A DNA stretch of 48,819 bases from an uncultured Oxalobacter sp. (GCA_934401755.1 CAKRSU010000014.1:1-48819), one strand, 5' to 3'. Counted from the stretch's first letter, positions 1 to 11,849 are shown. A program made the numbers and translations. The notes: generated by a model from the letters alone, not told the origin.

Positions 1-621
1 GAAGGAAAACGTTGTATTCATAGGGCATACGCAAAGATATGGACTGAATCCTAGATATAAAAAACGGGACTTCAGGATAAAAGCATCTATCGTTGGATTG
101 ATAAGGGATTATTAGAAGTCCCTTTAAGCGTACTTCGTCAAAAAGGAAAACGTTTGAACATTGGGAACTGGATACCGTTGTTTCAGGTCGTGGAAAAGCG
201 AAAGGATGTGTGGCAACATTCGTTGAACGGAAAACACGTTGGTATATGGGATTATTAATTCCGGATCGTTCGGCAAAATCGATGGAAACAGCCATTAAAC
301 AATGGTATCAACGATTACCCAAAGGTGCTATTCAAACGGCAAACGGACCGCGGAAAAGAATTGAGTTGCTACAAAGTGCTTGAAAAGGAATTGGACCTTC
401 AAGTCTATTTTGCGGATCCCTATTCTTCTTGGCAACGAGGAAGTAACGAAAATAGTCATGGACTACTTAGGGAATTCTTTCCCAAACAAACCAATTTCGA
501 TCAAGTAACACCTAAGCAGATGCAGCAAGCTATTTTTCTTATCAACAACAGGCCTCGAAAATGTTTGGGGTGGAAAACGGCATCCGAAGCGTTTGAGCAT
601 GAGCTGTTGCACTTAATTTGA
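1..621 (+). pseudogene. IS30-family transposase, 5'-truncated by window edge and frameshifted
   Basis: Reading across frames gives an IS30-type transposase. The frame from about 159 reads HWELDTVVSGRGK, GCVATFVERKTR and IPDRSAKSMETAI (first catalytic Asp region). Near 338-345 the frame shifts, and from 325 the other frame continues with DRGKEL (second Asp), YFADPYSSWQRGSNEN (Glu region), LREFFPK and NNRPRKCLGW, ending at 621. In-frame stops occur before 159. All three acidic positions are still recognisable, but no single frame encodes them, so the copy is inactive. The start of the element lies outside the window. Confidence 0.85.
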
Positions 622-632
622 CAAACCGCCAT
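604..632. repeat. Probable right terminal inverted repeat of the IS30-like element
   Basis: The stretch containing TGTTGCACTTAATTTGACAA overlaps the last transposase codons. From memory it resembles the ends of IS30-family elements such as those of Neisseria, in which the transposase gene runs into the right repeat. The left end is outside the window, so the pairing cannot be checked here. Confidence 0.45.
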
Positions 633-722
633 ATGTAAATGTCAAATACGCCGCCCAATGTATTTAAATCAGTCAGCTATCTTTTTATGAGTAATGAAAA
701 ATAGTGTCCAATCGTTGCCAAG

Positions 723-753
723 AAAAAAGCCCGAAGATTACGGGCTTTTTTTA
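723..753 (-). terminator. Rho-independent terminator for guaA (probably bidirectional)
   Basis: The hairpin AAGCCCG-aagatta-CGGGCTT is flanked by A on the left and T on the right, so it can terminate in both directions. It sits 11 bases past the guaA stop codon and also faces the IS30 relic. Confidence 0.8.
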
Positions 754-763
754 ATCTCTGAAA

Positions 764-2371
764 TTACTCCCACTCAATGGTAGCAGGTGGCTTGCCAGAA
801 ATATCATATACCACACGATTAATGCCTCTTACCTCATTAATAATGCGATTCGATACTTTTCCAAGCAATTCATGAGGTAAATGAGCCCACTGCGCAGTCA
901 TAAAATCCTGAGTTTGCACAGCCCTCAAAGCCACAACATACTCATAAGTTCGCCCATCGCCCATGACACCAACAGACTTTACAGGAAGAAAAACAGAAAA
1001 TGCCTGACTGGTTGCATCATACCAACTGATCGGCTCTCCTTTATCCGAGACCTCACCTGTCGGAGTATTCCATAATTCTTCCATAAAAATAGCATCGGCG
1101 CGACGTAATAGATCCGCATATTCGCGCTTGACTTCCCCTAGTATCCGAACCCCTAAACCAGGGCCTGGGAAAGGATGACGATAAACCATTTCTTTAGGCA
1201 ACCCTAAAGCAAGCCCTAATTCACGCACTTCATCTTTAAACAATTCGCGTAAAGGTTCCAACAACTGGAGATTTAATGTATCAGGCAATCCCCCCACATT
1301 ATGATGACTTTTAATGGTCTGACCTTTTTTGCCCTTACCGGCACTTTCAATCACATCAGGGTAAATCGTGCCCTGCGCAAGCCATTTAGCATTTTCAACT
1401 TTTGAAGCTTCAGCCTGAAAAACTTCAATAAATTCACGACCGATAATTTTGCGTTTTTGTTCTGGATCAGTGACTCCCGCCAATTTTTCCATAAATTGAT
1501 CAGATGCATCAACATGGATAACTTTGACGCCCAAATTCCGAGCAAACATATCCATAACCATACGACCTTCATTCAAACGCAAAAGCCCATGATCGACAAA
1601 CACGCAAATTAATTGATCCCCAATCGCTTTATGAATAAGTGCGGCAGCAACACTAGAATCAACCCCACCAGAAAGTCCTAAAATGACAATATCATCGCCA
1701 ACTTTCTGACGAATTGCCTTAACAGCCTCATCAACATAATCAGGCATATTCCAATCGGATTGGCATCCACAAATATCATGCACAAAACGATTTAAAATTG
1801 CCTTACCCTGTACGGTATGAGTCACTTCTGGGTGAAACTGAACCGCATAAAAATGTCGAGATTCATCAGCCATCCCTGCAACTGGACAAGCCTCATTAGC
1901 CAATACCACTTTAAAGCCTTGTGGCAAGGCTGTTACTTTATCACCATGACTCATCCAAACCTTAAGTAATGATGATCCATCCTGCAAAATAGTATCGGCA
2001 ATTCCATCAAATAATCGGCAACTGCCTTGCGCAACAACTTCTGCATAACCAAATTCGCGAACCTTACCATTTTCTACTCGTCCACCGAGCTGATCCGCCA
2101 TAGCTTGCATCCCATAGCAAATACCTAACACAGGAACATTCAATTCAAAAACAACTTGAGGAACCCTCGGCGTATCACCTTCGGTCACACTATTTGGCCC
2201 CCCTGAAAGAATAATACCTTTTAAAGCGCCATCTTTCGCATAATTCTGAATAAATTCAGGATTAACATCGAAAGGAACCACTTCTGAAAAAACTCCGGCT
2301 TCACGAACACGTCGTGCAATTAATTGTGTAACTTGAGAACCAAAATCAAGGATAAGTATCTTGGAATGCAT
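764..2371 (-). CDS. guaA: GMP synthase (glutamine-hydrolysing)
   Basis: Converts XMP, glutamine and ATP to GMP, the last step of guanine nucleotide synthesis, in the cytoplasm. The N-terminal class I glutamine amidotransferase domain carries the nucleophile Cys85 (GICYGMQ) and the His180/Glu182 pair (QFHPEV). The ATP-pyrophosphatase domain follows with the P-loop LSGGVDSS at about 233-240, and the dimerisation domain ends in PATIEWE. The 535 residues match the family (525 in E. coli). A TTG codon lies directly upstream, but I chose the ATG at 2371 because an AGGA motif sits 6 bases before it. The gene follows guaB in the same direction, with a terminator between them. Confidence 0.97.
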   Translation of the reverse strand: MHSKILILDFGSQVTQLIARRVREAGVFSEVVPFDVNPEFIQNYAKDGALKGIILSGGPNSVTEGDTPRVPQVVFELNVPVLGICYGMQAMADQLGGRVENGKVREFGYAEVVAQGSCRLFDGIADTILQDGSSLLKVWMSHGDKVTALPQGFKVVLANEACPVAGMADESRHFYAVQFHPEVTHTVQGKAILNRFVHDICGCQSDWNMPDYVDEAVKAIRQKVGDDIVILGLSGGVDSSVAAALIHKAIGDQLICVFVDHGLLRLNEGRMVMDMFARNLGVKVIHVDASDQFMEKLAGVTDPEQKRKIIGREFIEVFQAEASKVENAKWLAQGTIYPDVIESAGKGKKGQTIKSHHNVGGLPDTLNLQLLEPLRELFKDEVRELGLALGLPKEMVYRHPFPGPGLGVRILGEVKREYADLLRRADAIFMEELWNTPTGEVSDKGEPISWYDATSQAFSVFLPVKSVGVMGDGRTYEYVVALRAVQTQDFMTAQWAHLPHELLGKVSNRIINEVRGINRVVYDISGKPPATIEWE

Positions 2372-2401
2372 CAAAATTCCTAATTAAAAATCTGAATGAT
2401 A

Positions 2402-2424
2402 AAAAAGGCAGGAACCCCTGCCTT
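2402..2424 (-). terminator. Terminator or attenuator between guaB and guaA
   Basis: On the minus strand the hairpin AAGGCAGG-GGTT-CCTGCCTT is followed at once by a T run. It lies 6 bases past the guaB stop and about 30 bases before the guaA start, so it should reduce transcription into guaA. Confidence 0.8.
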
Positions 2425-2429
2425 CTGTT

Positions 2430-3908
<1,479 letters not shown>

Positions 3909-4134
3909 CTATCAATCCAAAAGATGATTATAGCTGTTTTTATCGCTCTCGAATATCACAATAAACGAATCTAGAGAATGTTAAAAGGCAAAAATGTATG
4001 AAAAACAACACAATATTTCAAATTGGTTATTTTTATCGTTTCATTTTCATCCAACATTATCAGAAATACCCCTTAAATTGAATACAAAATTTTAAAAATA
4101 AGACACATTTATAAAAAACAACATGATGTTTTTA

Positions 4135-4163
4135 TTGTGTTTTTAAAGGTTGTTGTGTAAAAT
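4135..4163 (+). promoter_or_regulatory. Promoter of rpmB-rpmG
   Basis: TTGTGT (4135-4140) and TAAAAT (4158-4163) are separated by 17 bases, about 30 bases upstream of the rpmB start and its strong AGGAGG ribosome-binding site. The rest of 3900-4134 is AT-rich spacer between the divergent guaB and rpmB units. Confidence 0.55.
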
Positions 4164-4195
4164 TCGGGCTTTATTGATATTTCAGGAGGATTTCT

Positions 4196-4432
4196 ATGGC
4201 TCGCGTTTGTCAGGTCACCGGTAAAAAACCTATGTCCGGTAATAAGATCTCCCACGCCCATAATGTATCTAAACGTCGCTTTATGCCTAATTTGCATTAT
4301 CGTCGTTTCTTTGTCGAATCAGAAAATCGTTGGGTTTCTTTGCGTGTCTCTAATGCGGGATTGCGTATTATCGATAAGCTTGGCATTGAAGCAGTACTCG
4401 CTGATATGCGTGCTCGTGGCGAAAAGATCTGA
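4196..4432 (+). CDS. rpmB: 50S ribosomal protein L28
   Basis: Small basic protein of the large ribosomal subunit. The sequence starts [12 protein letters not shown] and contains [17 protein letters not shown] and [11 protein letters not shown], which are typical of bacterial L28. The length of 78 residues matches the family. AGGAGG lies 6 bases before the ATG. It is the first gene of a two-gene unit with rpmG, the usual bacterial arrangement, and shares the promoter at 4135-4163. Confidence 0.97.
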   Translation: MARVCQVTGKKPMSGNKISHAHNVSKRRFMPNLHYRRFFVESENRWVSLRVSNAGLRIIDKLGIEAVLADMRARGEKI

Positions 4433-4463
4433 TTATTGTCTGATATTTTAAGGAGTTTCTGTT

Positions 4464-4631
4464 ATGGCTAAAGCTGGTAGAGAAAAGATTAAGTTAGAAT
4501 CAACAGCGGGTACGGGGCATTTTTATACCACCACTAAGAATAAACGTACAACCCCTGGAAAATTGGAAATCGTTAAGTTTGACCCTAAGGCAAGAAAGCA
4601 TGTGCCTTATAAAGAAACTAAAATTAAGTAA
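4464..4631 (+). CDS. rpmG: 50S ribosomal protein L33
   Basis: This 55-residue protein starts [13 protein letters not shown] and contains [25 protein letters not shown] and [11 protein letters not shown], a full match to proteobacterial L33. An AAGGAG ribosome-binding site precedes the ATG. It lies 31 bases after rpmB in the same direction and is followed by a terminator. It has none of the CXXC zinc motifs seen in the C+ form of L33, so it is the zinc-independent form. Confidence 0.96.
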   Translation: MAKAGREKIKLESTAGTGHFYTTTKNKRTTPGKLEIVKFDPKARKHVPYKETKIK

Positions 4632-4653
4632 ATTCAATTGCTTTTTAAACAAC

Positions 4654-4684
4654 AAAGCCGGTGCAAAAAGCATCGGCTTTTATT
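4654..4684 (+). terminator. Terminator of rpmB-rpmG
   Basis: The hairpin AAAGCCGGTGC-aaaaa-GCATCGGCTTT (one G-T pair) is followed by a short T-rich tail. It separates rpmG from the convergent moaD. Confidence 0.8.
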
Positions 4685-4701
4685 GGGATTTTAATCCCAT
4701 A

Positions 4702-4959
4702 TTATCCCCCGGTGACGGGTGGAAAAAACGCCACTTCACAATTGTCAACAAGCTTCGTTTTTTCAGAGGCTTTTTCAAACTGACAAGCCATACAAATCGG
4801 TTGATTATAGGATAGTGCATTTGCCCAAACACCTTTTCGTTTGATTAAATACTGCCTTAAATCACCAACGGTCCTAATATCATCAGGAACAACCAATATT
4901 TCCTGAGAAACCCCTAATTGTTCACGAACACTGGCAAAAAAAAGAATCTTCGTTTTCAT
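4702..4959 (-). CDS. moaD: Molybdopterin synthase sulfur-carrier subunit
   Basis: A small ubiquitin-fold protein of 85 residues ending in the Gly-Gly tail (FFPPVTGG) that is thiocarboxylated and donates sulfur to molybdopterin. The start ILFFASVREQLG is typical of MoaD. It overlaps the end of moeA by 4 bases, so translation is probably coupled. The partner gene moaE, which often follows in Burkholderiales, is not downstream; rpmG converges on it instead. Confidence 0.93.
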   Translation of the reverse strand: MKTKILFFASVREQLGVSQEILVVPDDIRTVGDLRQYLIKRKGVWANALSYNQPICMACQFEKASEKTKLVDNCEVAFFPPVTGG

Positions 4960-6191
4960 GAAAAAAAGAACATACTAAAAGGAATAAAATGAACCAACTC
5001 TCCTTTTTGAATAGAATGCCCGGCAGGATTGTCGACCAAACCATCTCCCCATACCATTGAAGAAGAAACCCCAGACCCCTGATTCGGAAAAAATTCAACC
5101 GCTCCTTCTTGATTGAGTTTTGCCCGAAGAAATTCTCTTCGATCTTCTGAACTCAAATATGTATCAGCACTTTTGACTAAAAAACCATGTGGTAAGCCAG
5201 TTGTCATCCCTTGCATTTTCAATAAATAGGGACGCACAAATAGCAAAAAAGTCACAAACGCTGAAACAGGATTGCCTGGTAATCCAATAATGGGAACCAC
5301 ACCAATCTTTTGAGAAGAATTTATGGCGCCATAAACAACGGGTTTACCCGGTTTAACTGCAATTCGCCAGAAATGAATTTTTCCTTCGGCTTGAATAACA
5401 GGTTTAACATGATCTTCTTCCCCTACTGACACACCACCTGATGTCAAAATAAAATCGACTTTTTCTGCGGCGGCTTTCAATTCAGAACGAGTCGCCGAAA
5501 AATCATCAGGGACCATTTTCGACTCAATAATAGAACATCCAAAGTGCGCTAATAAAGCCTTTAAAACATATTGATTGGAATTATAAATTTTTCCAGGCGA
5601 TAATTTTTCTCCTGGATCAACGAGTTCACTGCCCGTTACCAATAAAGCAACTTTTAAACGCCGAAAAACTTTAAAAGACCTTTTACCGATAACGGCTAAT
5701 AATCCTAAATGCTGAGCATTTAAATAAGTCCCTTTTTTTAAAACAAATTGCTTTTGCTTAATATCTTCACCCGCATATCGAATACAATCCCCTTTATGCG
5801 GGAGACGATGTAACGATAATATGTCTCCTTCAACTTGACACCATTCCTGACGAATCACCGTATCGGCCCCATCCGGAATCGGTGCTCCTGTAAATATTCT
5901 GGCCGCTTCTCCCAATTGAAGCGCCTGTCCACATTTTCCGGCTGGAATCCGTTGCGAAACCGTCAATTGCCCCTGAGTCTCAGCGATATCAGAAAACCGA
6001 AACGCATAGCCATCCATTGCCGCATTATCACTTGCAGGAACCATGATGTCGGAATAGATATCCTCAGCTAAGATACGGCCTGATGCTAAACTCAAATCAA
6101 CCCATTCTGTTTCAGTGATTGCTTTGGCATCTCTCACTAAAAAGTCCAAGGCTTCATTAACGGTCAACATCGCCGCACTATTTTCCTTCAT
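4956..6191 (-). CDS. moeA: Molybdopterin molybdenumtransferase
   Basis: Inserts molybdate into adenylylated molybdopterin to give active molybdenum cofactor. Visible motifs are the MoeA signature (ASDNAAMDGYAF), FTGAPIP, LTSGGVSVGEEDHV and GLPGNPVSAFVTF. The 411 residues equal E. coli MoeA. The start at 6191 overlaps thrC by 14 bases. A second ATG at 6170 (MLTVNEAL) also fits, with an AAGGA 13 bases upstream, so the start is not certain. It lies between thrC and moaD in one unit. Confidence 0.95.
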   Translation of the reverse strand: MKENSAAMLTVNEALDFLVRDAKAITETEWVDLSLASGRILAEDIYSDIMVPASDNAAMDGYAFRFSDIAETQGQLTVSQRIPAGKCGQALQLGEAARIFTGAPIPDGADTVIRQEWCQVEGDILSLHRLPHKGDCIRYAGEDIKQKQFVLKKGTYLNAQHLGLLAVIGKRSFKVFRRLKVALLVTGSELVDPGEKLSPGKIYNSNQYVLKALLAHFGCSIIESKMVPDDFSATRSELKAAAEKVDFILTSGGVSVGEEDHVKPVIQAEGKIHFWRIAVKPGKPVVYGAINSSQKIGVVPIIGLPGNPVSAFVTFLLFVRPYLLKMQGMTTGLPHGFLVKSADTYLSSEDRREFLRAKLNQEGAVEFFPNQGSGVSSSMVWGDGLVDNPAGHSIQKGELVHFIPFSMFFFS

Positions 6192-7659
6192 GCCCGCTGG
6201 TCTTTTCTACAATATAGTGTTTCACCTTTTCAGTATCAACAGGCATTACAACAAAGCGCTGGGGTAAACTTTCTAAATTTTCTAATCCTACAGGATAATG
6301 AGCCGTCTTTCCTAAAGCTTCATAGATGATTTCATTAAATTTAACGGCTTGCGCAGTTTCAAGCACAATCATGGGAACCCCTTGCTTTTGATGCGCTCGT
6401 GCCACTTTGATTCCGTTCGCCGTATGCGGATCGATCATAATCCCATAAAATTCATCCACAAAACGAATCATTTCAATTCGATCTTTATGGGTTGATTTTC
6501 CAGACTCAAAACCAAATTGGGGAACGGATGCAAATTCAGTCCCATCACTATTGATGCCTCCTGACAAATCAAAACATCGCTTCGTTTCAATTTGCCGAAA
6601 TAATTGAGCCACTCGCTGCCCATTTCGTCCCAATAAATCATATACAAAACGTTCAAAATTTGAGGCTTTGGAGATATCCATTGATGGACTACTTGTATGA
6701 TAGGTTTCATCCGATTGACGGACACGATAAACGCCTGTGCGGAAAAACTCATCTAAGACATCATTCTCATTCGTTGCGACAACCAATTTATCAATAGGAA
6801 GCCCCATCATTCTCGCAATATGCCCGGCACAAACATTACCAAAATTTCCGGATGGCACCGTAAACGAAACCTTTTCTTGGCTGTGAGTCGTTGCCTGTAA
6901 ATAGGCCCTAAAATAATAAATCACCTGAGCAACCACTCGAGCCCAGTTAATGGAATTAACGGTCCCAATTTTCTGTTGCGTTTTAAAAGCAAGATCATTT
7001 GAAACAGCCTTTACAATATCCTGACAATCATCAAAAACACCATCAATTGCAATATTGTAAATATTCTCGTCTGGCAAGCTATACATTTGTGCGGTCTGAA
7101 ACGCACTCATTTTTTGATGAGGAGACAACATAAAAACACGAATGCCTTTTTTCCCGCGCATCGCATATTCTGCTGCACTCCCGGTATCCCCCGAAGTCGC
7201 ACCTAAAATATTTAATTCGGTTTGCTGTCGCTCCAACTCATATTCAAAAAGATTGCCTAATAGTTGCATCGCCATATCTTTAAATGCGAGCGTAGGGCCA
7301 TTGGATAATCCCAAAAGAAAAAGCTTTTTCCCTTCTTTTTCTTCTAATAAACGCAATGGAGTAATCGCTGCCGCATCCTCATCTTGACGCGCATTTTTAT
7401 AAACGGATGAGGTATAGGTCTTTTCAACCAATTTTCTCAAGTCAGGCTCAGGAATATCATCTGCAAATTTTCGTAAGATTTCAAATGCAAGCTCTGCATA
7501 AGAAAGTGAGCGCCAGGAATCCAACTCTTGTGTTGTTACTTCAGGATAATCCTCAGGAACATACAATCCGCCATCTGGGGCTAATCCTTCTAACAAAATT
7601 TGAGAAAATGTGCGTTTTTCACCATGATTTCCCATGGCGCGAGTAGAAACATACTGCAT
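6178..7659 (-). CDS. thrC: Threonine synthase
   Basis: PLP enzyme that converts O-phosphohomoserine to threonine. The start MQYVSTRAMG and the sequence LAPDGGLYVPE are typical of the long gammaproteobacterial/betaproteobacterial type. The PLP lysine is K127 in PTLAFKDMAMQLLG, and GATSGDTGSAA and VPSGNFGN form the phosphate and cofactor loops. The length of 493 residues is normal. An AGGTGA ribosome-binding site precedes the ATG. Homoserine dehydrogenase (hom), often directly upstream in this order, is absent here. Confidence 0.96.
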   Translation of the reverse strand: MQYVSTRAMGNHGEKRTFSQILLEGLAPDGGLYVPEDYPEVTTQELDSWRSLSYAELAFEILRKFADDIPEPDLRKLVEKTYTSSVYKNARQDEDAAAITPLRLLEEKEGKKLFLLGLSNGPTLAFKDMAMQLLGNLFEYELERQQTELNILGATSGDTGSAAEYAMRGKKGIRVFMLSPHQKMSAFQTAQMYSLPDENIYNIAIDGVFDDCQDIVKAVSNDLAFKTQQKIGTVNSINWARVVAQVIYYFRAYLQATTHSQEKVSFTVPSGNFGNVCAGHIARMMGLPIDKLVVATNENDVLDEFFRTGVYRVRQSDETYHTSSPSMDISKASNFERFVYDLLGRNGQRVAQLFRQIETKRCFDLSGGINSDGTEFASVPQFGFESGKSTHKDRIEMIRFVDEFYGIMIDPHTANGIKVARAHQKQGVPMIVLETAQAVKFNEIIYEALGKTAHYPVGLENLESLPQRFVVMPVDTEKVKHYIVEKTSGHEGK

Positions 7660-8330
7660 ATAGAATATTCACCTATGAAATGGGTTAATGACCTATCACT
7701 TTCAAATGAGATTGTTGTTAAATCGCTTCTTAGAAGAACCAATACAACACATTAGGTATTTTCAAAAGAGTCTAACACAAAAATTTTCCCCTTTCATTCA
7801 TCACAAAGTATGAATGAAATAGGGAATAAATCGTCCTATTAACATAAAGGATATACCAGTATTTAGAGACAACCTTACTAAAAATAAACGCAATGATTAT
7901 AGGGTTTGATTGGCTTTAATAAGCATTTCACTGATTTCACAAACGATATTCTTAATAAAAAGATAAATCTAAAATTTCAAACTATCTTATTGATAAAAAA
8001 ATACTTTATGCCATTAATTAACTGATATTGATATATATAAGTTTAACTAGTAGTCATATTAATGAGTACCATTCATTCCACCATCAAATCTTAAAGATCA
8101 TTCAGTCTAAAAATAATCCCTTACTTCAGAAGAATAATCTTTCCTACTATAAAAAAATGATTCATTAAGTCTATGACTTTATGAAGTATTTTTCTTTCTC
8201 GCTGCATCCTAAATAATAATATTTTTCAAATGATCTAAAAAGTCACTTTTTGGTAGAAATCTTCACTAGCAGGTAAAATAATATTGCTAATTGCAGTCAT
8301 GCTTACATCGCTATTTAGGAATATTTCAAT
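7660..8330. other. AT-rich intergenic region between divergent thrC and nadE
   Basis: About 670 bases without a credible reading frame. It must hold the promoters of thrC (minus) and nadE (plus). I could not pick a convincing -35/-10 pair, a leader peptide or a riboswitch. It may be the remains of a lost gene, but I see no recognisable protein relic. Confidence 0.5.
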
Positions 8331-9944
8331 ATGTCAGTAAAAGTTGCCATTGCACAAATTAACAGTACCGTAGGAGATTTAACAAAGAATCGTCTGCTTA
8401 TTGAGAATTTTGTTCAAAAAGCCGTAGAAAATGGAGCCGATATTGTATTAACGCCCGAATTATCACTAACAGGTTATCCCCCACAAGACTTACTTTTGCA
8501 ATCTGACTTTTACCATGCAACTCAAAAAGAATTGCTTTTACTGGCACGTACTTTAGGAAAATATAAAGATCTCTATACGATCGTTGGTCACCAAAAAATC
8601 GTGAATCATCAATGCTATAACGCCTGTTCAATCTTAATCAATGGTCAAATATCTGACACTTATTTTAAACAAAAACTTCCCAACTATTCGGTATTCGATG
8701 AACATCGTTATTTTGCTCCTGGAAAAAAGACACTCACCTTTTCAGTAAAAGGAACCTGTTTTGGCCTCATTATTTGCGAAGACATTTGGGATGAAGAACC
8801 GGCTAAACAGGCACAAACGAAAGGTGCTGATATTCTTTTAGTCCTTAATAGTTCTCCTTTTCAAATTGGCAAAATCCAAAACCGTTATGATGTCGTCAGA
8901 AAACATGCAACGTCAATTGGACTATCAACCATATACGCCAATATGGTCGGTGGCCAAGATGAACTTGTTTTTGATGGCAATTCTTTTGCAATCGATAAAG
9001 ACGGAGAACTCAAGGCTAAACTTCATCATTGCCAAGAAGATCTAGCAATTATTGAATGCCATCAGGGAAAAATAACGAATTCTTGTCTAAAACCTTCTTT
9101 AACACAGGAAGAAGTTATTTATAAAGTCCTTGTTTTAGGGCTTAAAGACTATATCGAAAAAAATGGTTTTCCAGGCGTAATCGTGGGACTATCGGGGGGA
9201 GTCGATTCTGCATTGGTTTTAGCCCTTGCATATGACGCTTTAGGAAAAGAAAAAGTTCGCGCTGTCATGATGCCCTCTCAATACACCAGTGAAATATCTA
9301 ATATCGATGCATTAGACATGGTAAAACGCCTTAATATTTCATACGAAATATTGCCGATATCAACTTGTTTTACCGCTTTTAAACAAACACTTGCCCAACC
9401 CTTTCAAACACTCCCCGAAGATACGACGGAAGAAAATTTACAAGCCAGAATCAGAGGAACTTTATTAATGGCACTCTCTAACAAATCAGGCCATTTAGTC
9501 CTAACAACGGGTAACAAAAGCGAAACAGCTGTCGGCTATTGCACCCTCTATGGCGATATGGCCGGAGGATTTGCGGCTATTAAAGACGTTTATAAAACGC
9601 TTGTCTACCAACTTTGCCATTATCGAAATGCCATATCGCCTATTATTCCGGATCGCATTTTGACTCGCCCCCCTTCTGCAGAACTAAAACCCAACCAATG
9701 TGACCAAGACTCTCTTCCTCCCTATGACATACTCGATGAGATTGTTAAACAATATATGGAGAAATACAAAAGTATTGAAGAAATTGCCGCTCTTGGCTAC
9801 GACATTGCTGATGTCAACAAAGTCATCCATTTATTACGACGCAATGAATATAAACGCAAACAAGCCCCTGTCGGTATAAAATTAACAGCACGAAGTTTTG
9901 GATTAGATTGGCGCTATCCGATTACCTCAAAATTTCGCGGTTAA
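8331..9944 (+). CDS. nadE: NAD+ synthetase, glutamine-dependent
   Basis: Amidates deamido-NAD to NAD+ using glutamine-derived ammonia and ATP. The N-terminal nitrilase-fold glutaminase domain shows Glu43 (TPELSLTG), Lys113 (YFKQKLPNY) and Cys149 (GLIICEDIW). The synthetase domain has the P-loop [11 protein letters not shown] at about 285-295 and TTGNKSETAVGY. The length of 537 residues fits the two-domain type. An AGGA lies 10 bases before the ATG. The gene is followed 51 bases later by glnB, a pairing known in Burkholderiales that links NAD synthesis to nitrogen status. Confidence 0.97.
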   Translation: MSVKVAIAQINSTVGDLTKNRLLIENFVQKAVENGADIVLTPELSLTGYPPQDLLLQSDFYHATQKELLLLARTLGKYKDLYTIVGHQKIVNHQCYNACSILINGQISDTYFKQKLPNYSVFDEHRYFAPGKKTLTFSVKGTCFGLIICEDIWDEEPAKQAQTKGADILLVLNSSPFQIGKIQNRYDVVRKHATSIGLSTIYANMVGGQDELVFDGNSFAIDKDGELKAKLHHCQEDLAIIECHQGKITNSCLKPSLTQEEVIYKVLVLGLKDYIEKNGFPGVIVGLSGGVDSALVLALAYDALGKEKVRAVMMPSQYTSEISNIDALDMVKRLNISYEILPISTCFTAFKQTLAQPFQTLPEDTTEENLQARIRGTLLMALSNKSGHLVLTTGNKSETAVGYCTLYGDMAGGFAAIKDVYKTLVYQLCHYRNAISPIIPDRILTRPPSAELKPNQCDQDSLPPYDILDEIVKQYMEKYKSIEEIAALGYDIADVNKVIHLLRRNEYKRKQAPVGIKLTARSFGLDWRYPITSKFRG

Positions 9945-9950
9945 TTCTAA

Positions 9951-10334
<384 letters not shown>

Positions 10335-10366
10335 TGGGTCCATTAGCTTCGAATAAATCAGAGCGA

Positions 10367-10804
10367 TTAAGGTTTTTCCAATAATTTCTGGGCTTCGATT
10401 CGCTGTTTTGCAGAGAGTTGATCCCAGATTTTTCGGGCGTTATCGCCTGATCTGAGATAGCCATTATCATAAGAGGTCTTATACCATCGATAAGCTTGAA
10501 CCCGATCTTCTCGCATACCGACACCTTTTTCAAACATAACGCCCAAATTATATTGGGCTTCCCGATGGCCATTTTCTGCAGCTCGTTTCATCCACATACC
10601 ACAAACTTGATCATCGGGATCGAGATTAAAACTCCCTCGGCAATACATATCCGCTAATTTAGCCATCGAATTCACGTTTCCTTTTTCTGCCTCAGCGGTT
10701 AATGTTGCAATTGTCTCTTTACTGGAAGAACACCCCGTAATAATCAATGATGTCATTAATGCAAAAACGATAATGGGATATTTTTTTCGGAGGAAATTAA
10801 ACAT
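10367..10804 (-). CDS. Sel1-repeat (TPR-like) lipoprotein
   Basis: A small predicted lipoprotein. The hydrophobic signal segment ends in the lipobox LIITGC, so the mature protein starts with an acylated Cys. At least two Sel1-like repeats follow (GNVNSMAKLADMYCRG, GHREAQYNLGVMFEKG, AYRWYKTSYDNGY). Sel1 repeats are helical protein-interaction modules; no specific function can be given. The open frame extends upstream to a TTG at 10852, but the ATG at 10804 gives a normal signal peptide. It lies downstream of the Smr gene in the same direction. Confidence 0.75.
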   Translation of the reverse strand: MFNFLRKKYPIIVFALMTSLIITGCSSSKETIATLTAEAEKGNVNSMAKLADMYCRGSFNLDPDDQVCGMWMKRAAENGHREAQYNLGVMFEKGVGMREDRVQAYRWYKTSYDNGYLRSGDNARKIWDQLSAKQRIEAQKLLEKP

Positions 10805-10863
10805 AAAATTTTTCAGTATAAAAAGAAACAAATAACGATTTAAGTTTACCAAAAAAAGCCGCT

Positions 10864-11511
10864 TTATATTGCCTTACGCCCTTTTAATAAAACAATCACA
10901 GCACCACTTCCGCCATCAATAGGCTTTGCTTGACAAAATGCCATGACATCTTCTCGCTGAACAAGCCATTTAAAAACTAATTTTTTCAAGACAGGCTCAT
11001 TGTTGACCGATCCATGTCCTTTACCATGCACAATTCGAATACATCGAATGCCTCGTGTTGTTGATAATTTAAGAAACTCCATCACCATTTCTCGCGCTTC
11101 ATCACGTCGCATGCCATGTAAATCCAACTCATCTTGGATGATCCAATATCCTCGTCTCAGTTTTTTAATCACATCAGGCCCCATGCCTTCTCTTTTGAAA
11201 CTTGACTGATCATCATCCAACAAATTTTCAACACTGAACTCATCGGATAAAGACGGTGATAAAATGGTTTTTTCCTGAATTTTTCGTTGTAAAGGCACAG
11301 GCTTTGGCTTGATTGAATCCACTGAAGCCCGATTAGACGTATTAAGCGGTGTAATATCCCCGATACTTTGCAAAAAAAGCGCCCGATCAGACATCATTTG
11401 CTTTTCTTTTTCTTTGCGTTCTTTTTCTTCTTTTTCCTTTTGTGCATTCACTTGCTTAACCGCTTTTTTGAGACTTTTAAAATCTAAAATCTTCTTAGAA
11501 ACAATGGCCAT
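10864..11511 (-). CDS. Smr/MutS2-type domain protein
   Basis: The first 100 residues are charged and probably flexible, with a Lys/Glu-rich coiled-coil-like run (about 20-40). The C-terminal half is an Smr domain: ELDLHGMRRDEAREMV, IRIVHGKGHGS and GGSGAVIVLLK. Smr domains are DNA or RNA nucleases/binding modules related to the MutS2 C-terminus. The length of 215 residues fits the stand-alone proteobacterial SmrA/SmrB type. GGAG lies 8 bases before the ATG. The substrate is unknown. Confidence 0.85.
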   Translation of the reverse strand: MAIVSKKILDFKSLKKAVKQVNAQKEKEEKERKEKEKQMMSDRALFLQSIGDITPLNTSNRASVDSIKPKPVPLQRKIQEKTILSPSLSDEFSVENLLDDDQSSFKREGMGPDVIKKLRRGYWIIQDELDLHGMRRDEAREMVMEFLKLSTTRGIRCIRIVHGKGHGSVNNEPVLKKLVFKWLVQREDVMAFCQAKPIDGGSGAVIVLLKGRKAI

Positions 11512-11849
11512 ATTAAGTTCTCCATCTCAGATCATGTGCCCAAAAAATGCCATTCCCTTCTTTTTCGCTAACCCCTAACGAACAATTCTTGTTAGTTAAT
11601 CGTTTAGATGTCTCTTATTCTAGACAATCGGCTTGTTAACGATTTTAACGATTTGAAATTCTTGATCAGAATGACCTAATATTTTTCAAGTCACACAACA
11701 AATTGCCGATTTCATCGGATTATAGAAGAGCACAAGCGATTGCGTCATTGCATGAAATCAAATTGCTACCATGTTCGGCTAAAAAATCTGAATAAGTTCT
11801 ATGGATAAAGTCTATTAAAATGCTCATAATAGCGCTTTATCATTGATAG
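11512..11849. other. Intergenic region between the divergent Smr gene and ftsK
   Basis: About 340 AT-rich bases. It should hold divergent promoters, but I found no convincing -35/-10 pair, repeat or RNA gene. Confidence 0.4.
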
